DNA of 64,000 nucleotides from the NCBI GenBank assembly GCA_036850595.1, contig CM072152.1, positions 11,861,640-11,925,639 of the forward strand, given 5' to 3'. This document shows, in pieces, positions 55,239 through 64,000 of this stretch; the first letter of the stretch is position 1; each line of letters begins with the position of its first letter. The translations under genes and the position numbers were made by a program. This DNA comes from Rhyacichthys aspro. Taxonomy: Eukaryota; Chordata; Actinopteri; Gobiiformes; Rhyacichthyidae. The notes below the pieces were generated by a model, which saw nothing but the letters and a program-made list of their open reading frames with translations, was not told the origin of the DNA and made no database searches.

Positions 55239-57698
55239 ATGCCGAGCCACCCGCTTCGTGTAGCGGTTGTGTGCTCGAGCAACCAGAACCGCAGTATGGA
55301 GGCGCACAATATCCTCAGGTAAAGACCAAGAGAAGACCGAAGAGAGTGAAACCACCACAATCCAGTCTGTGCGCTGTGAAGCTGTTTGTGAACCGCCCCA
55401 GATGGACCAACATGGGAGCAGTCGGTCAGGCCTCTGCGCATTAAACAATGGACACGTTGCCCTGAGTCACAACGGGAATGTGGCGCCCTTTAAACGCTCC
55501 TTTGAGTTGTTTAGGCTGTCCACTTACCATAGTTCAGCATTAATGTGTAAATAGCTTTAGACTTTTGGATCTTTTCAAAGATGGCCCCAAGTTGTTAGAA
55601 GCTTGTCCCCTCACATGCAAACAACAGCGCCCCCCGCAGTCGCCAGTGCTTCAGGAACTTCAGATGGATGCGCCGTTCTGATTTATTCTCTCTTAAGCAG
55701 TTTTCAGGACAGGATTTATGCTAAGCATTTGGTTGTCGACCCTCCGCTGTGGACTGGTTCTAGTCACCAGATAACTCATTTCAAGTAAAGGATCTAGACT
55801 TGACGTAAAGCAGGCTCTGAAACTCTTTATAACCAAATAAAGACATTGTAGTTACAAATCCAGACAGCAGCTTCTTTGTATACTCTGCAATTAATTTGCA
55901 AGTATGCCACAATTGTAATGTTTCATTTTCTTCTTGTCTTTGCAGTAAACGTGGATTCGACGTGCGTTCATTTGGGACAGGGTCTCATGTGAAGTTACCA
56001 GGCCCTGCCCCGGATAAGCCAAATGTGTACGACTTTAAAACAACATATGAACAGATGTACAACGACTTAGTCCGCAAGGATAAGGAATTGTATCCCGTTT
56101 TCACCCACTTTCTATGGCTTGCACACTCACTTGAGACATCTGAGTAGACACCATGTACCAAAGCTTTGTCACATGTAATATTTCCTTAGACGCAGTGCTA
56201 CACACCACTCATAGTTAGGATTTTGTTATGTGTTATATCTGTACAAGCCAGGTAAGACATTATATGAGCTGCTCCAATATGTTAATGTTTGATGAACCAC
56301 AATATTTAACTGTAGTGCTCATTAGCTTTGAGGTCTTTTCTCAAACTCATTCATTACTTTGGTGCAGTTTAAGGGTAATGGTGTCTTTCTAACGTTAAAG
56401 ATACTCAGGTAATAGAATATACTGCTAGTTTTCATATGTTGGATACCAACACATGGAAATATTTCAGAAAACAATCAACTTAAGGAAACCAGCACCGTGT
56501 AGATGTGACTGCTCAACAGCTCTGTGGCCAGCAGTTTTTAATTGGCACAATGCCATAAAATTAAGTGTCAAGATATTGTTCCTCCTCAATGTCTTTAATT
56601 TTATTTTTATTTTTTTAGTAAGTACGTTTAACTATATGTAAAGAACCAATTTTCTCTCTTAATTGTGTAGGATGTGTAGTTTCTGAATAGAATTTTTTTC
56701 TGAATCCATACTTGCGTTATGATGTGTATTATTTATACAGTGTATAGTGAGCATGCCTAAAACCCTCCACCTGAAAAGATTTTTGACCTGGTCACTGGTA
56801 AGATGTAGCGTCAAGGTAACACCACTAGATGGTGTTGTATTGTCTTTAGAAGCAATGCCCATGCATTTGCCTTTCAAATTTTTACATCATTTCAGCAGTA
56901 CACAAACAAAATTGAACTTCCATACAGCAGCACTCATATTCTTGAAAAAGAGCCGGAGATGAAAACTTTTAATTTCATGTGTTCTTGATGTGTCTCTTCC
57001 AGTCTTGTTGCGTGCCTTGACTTTCCTCTTTCCAGATATACACAGAATGGCATTCTTCACATGTTAGACCGCAACAAGCGCATCAAATCAAAGCCAGAAC
57101 GCTTTCAAAACTGCAAGGAAAAGTTTGACCTGATCATCACCTGTGAAGAGAGAGTGTATGACCAAGTACTTGAGGGTGAGACTTTCAACATAAAGTGCAA
57201 ATTGCAAGCTTGTAGATGCTACTCAGCAATAAATTGCTCACAAAATGGTCTGGCTTTAGTGTTTTGTTTTTTTAAACTTATGTGCTTTTGCTCATGCAGA
57301 TTTTAACTCAAAAGAGGAAGAGACATCACAGCCTGTGCATGTCATCAACGTAGATATTCAGGATAACCACGAGGAAGCAACGCTGGGCGCCTTCCTCATT
57401 TGTGAGCTGTGTCAGTGTGTGAGTGTCTTGATGTTTTTATCATTTTGTGATTTATTCTATTAATTTTTCACTAAGTGTTGTGGTAAACACAATATTAAAT
57501 TGTAACTTCAACTGTGAAAGCATCTATAAGGAGATTTATTGGTATAATTCATTAATGATGAACAGGTTTAATTAAAAAGTGCTTTCATATCTGCAGCTCC
57601 AACATACTGATGACATGGAGAATGAAATTGATGAGCTCCTACAGGACTTGGAGGAGAAGAGCAAAAGGACTTTTCTACACACTGTGTGCTTCTACTGA
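55239..57698 (+). CDS. ssu72: ssu72, RNA polymerase II CTD phosphatase
   Basis: This is a cysteine-based phosphatase that removes phosphate from Ser5 and Ser7 of the Pol II CTD. It works with symplekin in the 3'-end processing machinery. Exons are 55239-55318, 55946-56089, 57036-57175, 57300-57418 and 57597-57698. They join in frame to 194 residues, the same length as human SSU72. The protein starts MPSHPLRVAVVCSSNQNRSM. The CX5RS phosphatase loop uses Cys12 and Arg18. The catalytic aspartate lies in VDIQDNHEEATLGAFLICEL, and the C-terminus is RTFLHTVCFY. The donor after exon 2 (GAATT|GTATCC) is weak, but it is the only one that restores KELYTQNGILHML. An AATAAA lies 18 bases after the stop, and longer 3' ends near 58.5 kb are possible. 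Confidence 0.97.
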
Positions 57699-59116
57699 AA
57701 CACAATAGAATATTGCAATAAACACAGACCCAAATTCCAAGCATACAATAGACTATGAACAGACAGTCCTTAGCACTCAACGGTTACATAAGACACAGTG
57801 TGCCTGTAGATGCTTTGGGTCAGGAAAGCTGGACCTAACAAATGGCTGCTGTTTGACATAGTGGTGGTTCAATTCAGCTGAGAAAAGAGGACAAACTGAC
57901 TGCTTGAGCTCTGCCTTTTCTCCTTTGGATCAAGGTCAGGCTAAGGTCCTCCTCCATCCCAATACAGTCAAATCACTCAACCATGCAATTCACAATCATT
58001 CAGCCCAGTTTGCTTTTTTCCCCCAAATGAATTTTAAAATGGAATATTATTACAAATGTTTTTGTTTTTTTCTGTGAAAGATATGTAATTGTTATTCATA
58101 GGTATATAGTTTTATTCTTGACAGAATTAGATTAAATTTATTTCTGCCGGTCTAACAGAGAGGTGAATTGAACTGAAGGGGTACTTTTGTGACCATGTCT
58201 TGTTGAGAATTAAGTTAAGTGTGTGTTGCCTAATAATGAGTAACCAAATGTATACCTCTCTTCAATGTGTTTCCAATATGATGTGTTAATTCATATTTAA
58301 GGTGGGCTTGCTGTATTTCAGGGCATCTTATTCTTTTGTTAAATGAAGCATTGTAATTATTTGCAAACTAGAAGAGCTCAAGTCAAGAGTGCCTGATTTT
58401 CTGTATGAATTTCATTCTAGTAAAAAAGTCCCAAAGAAATGTATGTTTCTGGGTGTCTTTATTGTTCTCCAGTGACAAGGAACTAAAGTGGTGAAGATAT
58501 AATAAAAAGTGTTTTCATGAAAATAACTTCTATAATATAGTATAGTATAGGGCCTGATTTGTTTACAACCACTCCTCTGATAATCCTGCTTAATAATTAC
58601 AAAAAAAATAATTTTTTTTTAAAGATTTTGTTTGGGCTCGTTTAGTAGGAGGGGGGTGGGAGAGGGGAATGACGTTGGGCATGTGACCCGAGCAGGAATC
58701 GAACCCAGATCTCCCGAATGTTACGCTCCAACAGATGAGCCACTCCATAAGTACTACATTTTTATATTATATTTTTATGCATTACATAAGTACCCCACTC
58801 TTCAATAGGTAGGTAGCTAGGTAATGCAGAAAACTAGTAAAACTCTTTAGCATAAATACTATTTGTTTTTAAAACTTTAAATAATTAATTCATACTAAAG
58901 ACCTGTTCTAGCGAGCCACCTGCTATTAGGCCTAATCTTGCCAAGCTAAGTTTTTGTTTCCTAGAGCATTATGCTTTACTTTGAAAATAATAAGTACCAC
59001 TGACATACAAGTGGGATAAATAAAGCGTAGTGATGTGAATTTAATTTACTTAATAAGAAAAAAAGCATGACCTAAACCAATCGAACCGGAACCAAAATTG
59101 CGTCACTGAAATGACA
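57699..59116. other. ssu72 3' region and intergenic DNA
   Basis: Part of this may be a long ssu72 3' UTR, with further AATAAA sites near 58500. It also holds a tRNA-derived SINE-like insertion. No protein-coding exon is supported. Confidence 0.5.
58600..58745 (-). mobile_element. tRNA-derived SINE fragment
   Basis: Read on the minus strand, the segment has a degenerate Pol III box A (TGGCTCATCTGTTGG, 58742-58728) and box B (GGTTCGATTCC, 58705-58695) at tRNA-like spacing. It continues past the tRNA-like part into an unrelated tail ending in an A/T run near 58600-58620. A true tRNA gene is unlikely, because the acceptor ends do not pair over seven bases. It is best read as the head and tail of an old SINE copy. 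Confidence 0.6.
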
Positions 59117-59130
59117 GTATCCATGGCAAC
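59117..59130 (+). promoter_or_regulatory. RFX X-box-like motif upstream of the tmem240-like gene
   Basis: GTATCCATGGCAAC, or GTTGCCATGGATAC on the other strand, is a near-palindromic RFX binding site. It lies 48 bases before the start codon. A CGTCA half-site lies just upstream. Confidence 0.45.
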
Positions 59131-59177
59131 CTGTTTTTTTATAAACAGTAAAATGCCTGGCCCCCGTTAGAGCGGGC

Positions 59178-59961
59178 ATGTTTTTCATAGTAGCCTACAG
59201 CTATTATCAATCCTTTTTTCTTTGCCTCTGGGTGATCATGCTCAACCTTCTTGGCCGATTCCACAATCTGACATGGCCTCTTCTGCGTGGACAGGAGGGC
59301 GTCTGCCTCTGCACCTGCGGGGGGTAACACTGTGGGGCTAGTTTTATGATACCAGTCACCAATTCATTCCTTCTATTAAGTATATTTTCGTAGTTGCTGT
59401 AGTTGCTGAAGTCTTGTCTTATCCTCTGTTTTCTTCTACTCATTTGATGTTTCTGGGAACCAACCTTCAACCACTGGTCTGCTGCAGGAATAAGGATTAC
59501 AGGGTCCTTCCATATTATGAGGGCCAGATGCTGAATTCCAGAGAAATGTACAATGTCATCTCTGTAGTGACGAAACAGGATGTGGACTTTATGGTTGGAG
59601 CAGTAGTAGGCCTCTTCATCAACTGGTTCACAATACATCTGCAGCGTGTTTGGAATGAGAGCTACAGATCCAAATGGGAAAGCCAGATGATGAGTGAGTT
59701 ATTAATGCTCTAATGACATCTCGACTCCCAACAATATGACTTTGTATTTACTCATTTTCCTTTATGTGCATTATGATGAAATTACTTCAGTTTTCTCTTT
59801 CCTTTTTACCTTCTCATTCTGCAGAAATGTCGTCCTTGCCTTCGATCCAGAGATATAGCATCATCAAGACCACATTCACAAGGTTATTTCCATACACTCA
59901 GAACAGGGAAAGTGAACTCACAGATGGACCGGTCTCTATTGGCCATCACGATCTATCCTAA
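59178..59961 (+). CDS. TMEM240-family transmembrane protein (divergent)
   Basis: This is a two-pass membrane protein related to TMEM240, a brain protein mutated in spinocerebellar ataxia 21. Exons are 59178-59323, 59488-59693 and 59825-59961. The total is 489 bases, in frame, giving 162 residues (human TMEM240 has 173). Exon 1 encodes a hydrophobic N-terminus (MFFIVAYSYYQSFFLCLWVI), then LLGRFHN and LLRGQEGVCLCTCG, matching the RFHN...LRG...CxCxCG pattern of TMEM240. Exon 2 has YRVLPYYEGQ and VVTKQDVDFMVGAVVGLFIN followed by WF, matching the family's IPYDGDQ, VTKQEIDLM and second helix. The C-terminal third is divergent. Its position between ssu72 and atad3 is that of TMEM240 in human. It may be the orthologue or a fast-evolving paralogue, so no symbol is given. 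Confidence 0.82.
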
Positions 59962-60505
59962 ATGCATAAAATGTGAATGCAAACTATATCCCTTTTTGTG
60001 TCCAAGTGTGACTGGTAATTTAAACTATACAAGAATTGCAACACCTCAGGGAGCAAATAATGGGATCTCATAATGGCTTTTTCACCAACAGATTTTTGCC
60101 CTTGGTCTCCTGCTAAAGCCATTATAAAAAAATGTCTTTTCTCTTGATGCTGTTTTGCAAAACATTTAATGGAAAGGACTAACATCCTTGCCGCTAAAAT
60201 ACATAAATACGTAAGATGCCAGATGAGAAACAAAAGAGGCTTATATGAAACACCAGAACAGTTACTGTTTATAAAAACAGTTCAATTTAATCCTTTCATA
60301 CTCTCCACAGTTCATCACATTTATATTTTGTAGTTGGGGATGCCTTCTGGCTTCCATGTAAAGTACACTTTATGTTTACAATATATATTTAAAGAGGCTA
60401 GTTTTGATGCAGGCTTTACAGCTCTGTAAACCCATCTGCCATACAGATTATCCAAAAGACAGACCAGTTAACAGACTAATCTCTCTTATGTCCACAATGA
60501 ACTAA
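59962..60505. other. intergenic region between convergent tmem240-like and atad3 genes
   Basis: About 540 bases that probably hold both 3' UTRs. On the minus strand an ATTAAA (60291-60286) may be the atad3 poly(A) signal. No gene is seen. Confidence 0.5.
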
Positions 60506-63500
60506 TCAAACAGGAGTCCCATCCTTTGGAGGTTTGGTTGCATCTTTCTTTTCAATCCTGTCTTCACTTCCACTGCAGGTAGGTGTCTGTTTTAAAGGCT
60601 CTGCCTCTGCTGCAGCTCCAGCTTGTACAACCTTTTCACATTTGTCTTGTCCATCACCAATGACACTGCTGTCCTCCGCTGAAGGAGATGGTGTGAGATC
60701 CTCCGCTGAAGGAGATGGTGTGAGATCCTTCGCTGGAGGAGATGGTGTGAGTTCCTCCGCTGGAGGAGATGGTGTGAGATCCTCCGCTGAAGGAGATGGT
60801 GTGAGTTCCTCCGCTGGAGGAGATGGTGTGAGTTCCTCCGCTGGAGGAGATGGTGTGAGATCCTTCGCTGGAGGAGATGGTGTGAGTTCCTCCGCTGGAG
60901 GAGATGGTGTGAGATCCTCCGCTGAAGGAGATGGTGTGAAATCCTTCGCTGGAGGAGGTGGTGTTATCGTGAGGTCCTCCGCTGGATGAGGTGGTGTCAG
61001 CGTGAGGTCTTCAGCTGAAGGAGGTGATGTCATCGTGAGGTCCTCAGCTGAAGGAGGTGATGTCATCGTGAGGTCCTCTGCTGGAGGAGTTGGTGTCATC
61101 GTAAGGTCCTCTGCTGGAGGAGGTGGTGTCAATGTGAGATCCTCTACTGGAGGAGTTGGTGTCATTGTGAGGTCCTCTGCTGGAGGGGGTGGTGTCATTG
61201 TGAGGTCCTCTGCTGGAGGAGGTGGTGTTATTGTTAGGTCCTCTGCTGGAGGAAGTGTTGTCATTTTGAGGTCCTCTGCTGGAGGAGGTGGTGCCAATGT
61301 GAGATCCTCCGCTGGACGAGGTGGTGTCATCGTAAGGTCCTCTGCTGGAGGAGGTGGTGTCATCGTAAGGTCCTCTGCCGGAGGAGGTGGTGTCATTGTG
61401 AGGTCCTCTGCTGGAGGAGGTGTTATCGTGAGGTCCTCCGCTGGAGGAGGTGGTGTCAGCGTGAGGTCCTCTGCTGGAGGAGGTGGTGTCATCATGAGGT
61501 CCTCCGCTGAAGGAGGTGGTGTCAACGTGAGATCCTCCGCTGGACGAGGTGCTGTCATCGTGAGGTCCTCCACTGGAGGAGGTGGTGTCAACGTGAGGTC
61601 CTCTGCTGGAGGAGGTGGTGTCAACGTGAGATCCTCCGCTGGACGAGGTGCTGTCATCGTGAGGTCCTCTGCTGAAGGAGGTGGTGTCAACGTGAGATCC
61701 TCCGCTGGACGAGGTGCTGTCATCGTGAGGTCCTCCACTGGAGGAGGTGGTGTCAGCGTCAGGTCTTCTGCTGAAAGGGGTGATGTGAGGTCTTCAGCTA
61801 AAGGAGGTGGTGTCAGTTTGAGATCCTCTGCTGAAGGTAGTGGTGTGAGAACCTCAGCTGTAGCTGGTGAGAGCAAGAGGTCCTCTGCTAGAGGAGGTGG
61901 TGTCATTGTGGGGTCCACTGCTGAAATGGGAGGTGTGAGGTCTTCAGCAGAAGGAGGTGGGGTTAGTGTGAGGTCCTCTGCCAAAGGAGGTGGTGTCAGT
62001 GTGAGGTCCTCTGCTGGAGGAGGTGGTGTCAGTGGGAGGTGCTCAGCTGAAAGAGGTGGCATCATCGTAAGGACTGGGACAATCACGTCTTGTGCTTGAG
62101 GAGTCTCAGTTGGGGGCAGAGTGAAGCCTATTTTTCCTCCACTTACAGAGCCCTCAGGCTTTGGAGGAGTAAGGGTCTTAGCTTCTTCCTCTGCATAAAG
62201 CCAGTCCATTTTCTGACGGTGTTGTTTTACTGCATCATCAACTCGAGCATCAATCATGGCCTCCGTCAGGACCCCGTCTTCAGAGGAGTAGGCGGCCGCC
62301 TACAAAAAACAAATAAGGATATAAACACATTATTATGTATCATGTTTGGAATGCAGAATAACACCAGCTTATGTGCTGAGAACAAAAACATTCTGACTTT
62401 TTTTTCATACCTGCCAAGCCACTCCAAGCTTAGAGATCTCTCTTCCTGACATGCCTTCTGTCCGTTGAGCTATCTCAGAACACTTCACTCCATAGTCAAA
62501 CTGTGCCAGCTTCATTCTCCTGTAAAGTCACATAAGAGAAAGTCACTCATTCCACTTCTAAACCATATACTTATATTATCCAACAGTCAAGTCAATAGTT
62601 ATTTAAAAATACATGCAAATCAATTCCAATAATATAGGCTTTTTCTACAGTTTCCTACTTTTACTCAAATTTTTTGCAATTCTTATAGCATCTGCTTGTG
62701 TATACTCACTGCCTCCCTCCTGTAGCTGGCTCAAGCACATATTTGTCGAAATACAGGCGCACCAGCCTCTCCCTCTCATCGGGACCAGGCAGGGCAAAAT
62801 TCACAATTTCATCTATTCTGTCATTTATGGCCCAGTCAAACTGCTCCGGTTGATTGCTGGCCAACACCAGCATGAATCTTGAGAAAAGAAAAACAGCAAT
62901 ATCAATTTGACAACTCTTCAATCAGGGTATCAGAATAAAATTGAACAGATGCTTACTTATTGCTCTGTTCTCCTGTACGGTAGAGGAAAGCATTTAGTGT
63001 TGCTCTGAGGTCTTCACTAATCTTTTCCTACACAAATAAAGGATATATATTAAATGTGAGAAACGCAAGGAAAAAAGAAAATCATTAGGAAAAAAAATGT
63101 CAGCATAACAAAATGTCATTTCAGGCAGCCTTACTGTGGCACGCTTGCGAAGAAATGCATCAGCCTCATCAACAAAAAGTAGAAGTCTGCAACAGGATTA
63201 AAGTAATTTATGCTTATGGAAGGGCTTCCAATTTACAAATTACAATTAAAGGTTGAACTTAGATAAATTTTATTAACAGACTGTATTAACTAACTCTGTA
63301 TTAACTTACCCACGGCGACTTGTGTTGGCCCAGTCAAACACTTTGTGCATGGCAGTCACACCATCACGACCCATGGGTGCAACATCACCACCAGTCATAA
63401 TGGCATAGTCCATCCCAGAATGCATAGCCAGTTTCTACTCAATAGAGGGAAAATATCTTAGTCTAAAGCAATTCCTGTAGTAATGTTGTATAATTGTATG

Positions 63501-64000
63501 TAAAAGATTTGAAGTTCTTTGAACGATTCAACCATTTTTTTCTGTCACAGATGTACCTTGGCAAACAGAGTTTTTCCTGTTCCTGGTGGGCCATACATTA
63601 GGATGTTTCTGTAGAGGCCATAATTCTGCCTTGTGTTTCTTGTTGCTATAGCAATATCACGTACACGCTCTTCAAGAGTAGGCTACGAGACAGACATCAA
63701 ACACTGTTACTTGATTATAATCAAATAATTACATTTTTCCAAGGTACTTACACTAAGAACAACTCCTTCTAAGGCATCCTGGGGTTTGCTTTTCAGCCGT
63801 TTGACTGTCTACGGGGTCAAGCAGAATGGACAGAAAGATTATAAGCATTTCATAATTAAAATGTACAGAATAAAGAATCAAGGCTCAAATCCTTCCAATC
63901 AATTAGCTACCTTGACTGGATGCTTGATTGCCTCAGCAACTGTGAAACGAGAGGTCTCCCGCACCAGCGATGGTTTTCCAAGCCTAGCTTCTATGTAACG
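60506..64000 (-). CDS. atad3: atad3, mitochondrial AAA+ ATPase (C-terminal part, with expanded repeat tail)
   Basis: ATAD3 is an inner-membrane AAA+ protein involved in nucleoid organisation, cholesterol transport and membrane contacts. Its ATPase domain faces the matrix. Exons (minus) are 63911-64000 (open at the window edge), 63752-63808, 63557-63682, 63310-63434, 63135-63186, 62957-63027, 62710-62877, 62411-62519 and 60506-62299. Walker A GPPGTGKT is in 63557-63682 and Walker B LLLFVDEADAF in 63135-63186. ASNQPEQFDWAINDRIDEIV is in 62710-62877, and FDYGVKCSEIAQRTEGMSGR in 62411-62519. All junctions are GT/AG and in frame. The last exon begins AAAYSSEDGVLTEAMIDARV, as in other ATAD3 proteins. 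It then adds a proline-rich repetitive tail, so it encodes 597 residues instead of a few dozen. The N-terminal half lies outside the window. Confidence 0.95.
60671..62065 (-). repeat. coding minisatellite in the last atad3 exon (33-bp and 27-bp units)
   Basis: About 44 tandem units cover 1395 bases, all in frame. Most are 33 bases, encoding variants of PPPPAEDLTMT or PPPSAEDLTLT. The last ten or so, nearest the C-terminus, are 27 bases and encode PSPPAEELT or PSPSAEDLT. A few 30-base or irregular units lie near the N-terminal end. A three-unit block (PPPPVEDLTMT, APRPAEDLTLT, PPPSAEDL) occurs twice, showing larger duplications. A unique 54-residue tail follows the array and ends KPPKDGTPV. 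Confidence 0.93.

Noticed and set aside
58680..58745. A functional tRNA gene on the minus strand
   Set aside because: Box A and B are present, but the acceptor arm does not pair well and the sequence runs on into a SINE-like tail.
60534..62099. Long glycine/serine-rich plus-strand proteins opposite atad3
   Set aside because: These arise because the minisatellite period is a multiple of three. The minus-strand frame joins conserved ATAD3 exons, so it is the real one. I list the antisense frame only as a finding.

Overview
The window is vertebrate nuclear DNA, almost certainly from a teleost fish. Genes have short exons, GT/AG introns, poly(A) signals and AT-rich intergenic DNA. The protein set includes a linked pair of ORA (V1R-like) olfactory receptor genes, which is a fish hallmark. 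I see no prokaryotic or viral gene set. Ten genes are supported by exon chains that stay in frame across splice junctions. Two more (celsr1 and atad3) run off the window. All identities rest on remembered family sequences and synteny, because no database search was possible. Layout: (1) 1-7.3 kb: the large first coding exon of celsr1 (minus strand) with part of its intron 1. (2) 8.3-15.5 kb: capzb (minus), the actin capping protein beta subunit, with both alternative C-terminal exons. (3) 16.5-19.3 kb: micos10 (plus), a mitochondrial cristae-junction protein, head-to-head with capzb. (4) 21.5-25.1 kb: nbl1/DAN (plus), a secreted cystine-knot BMP antagonist. (5) 26.4-29.5 kb: tmem88b-like (plus), a two-pass Wnt/Dishevelled regulator. 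(6) 29.5-47.4 kb: a gene-poor stretch holding two terminal-inverted-repeat elements, simple repeats and one weak candidate secreted-protein gene near 42.3-44.7 kb. (7) 47.5-51.0 kb: two intron-containing ORA receptors arranged tail to tail. (8) 52.7-54.5 kb: fndc10 (plus). (9) 55.0-57.7 kb: ssu72 (plus), the RNA polymerase II CTD phosphatase. (10) 59.1-60.0 kb: a small divergent TMEM240-family gene (plus). (11) 60.5 kb to the end: the C-terminal half of atad3 (minus), a mitochondrial AAA+ ATPase. Gene order matches two human 1p36 blocks: CAPZB-MICOS10-NBL1 (1p36.13) and TMEM88B/ATAD3/TMEM240/SSU72/FNDC10 (1p36.33). A celsr1 gene lies next to them, whereas its human orthologue is on 22q. The most striking feature is the last exon of atad3. 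In mammals the matching segment is only a few dozen residues. Here it encodes 597 residues, about 465 of them in some 44 tandem proline-rich units (11-residue units giving way to 9-residue units) written by an in-frame minisatellite. I know of no description of such a tail on ATAD3, so it is my best candidate for something new.
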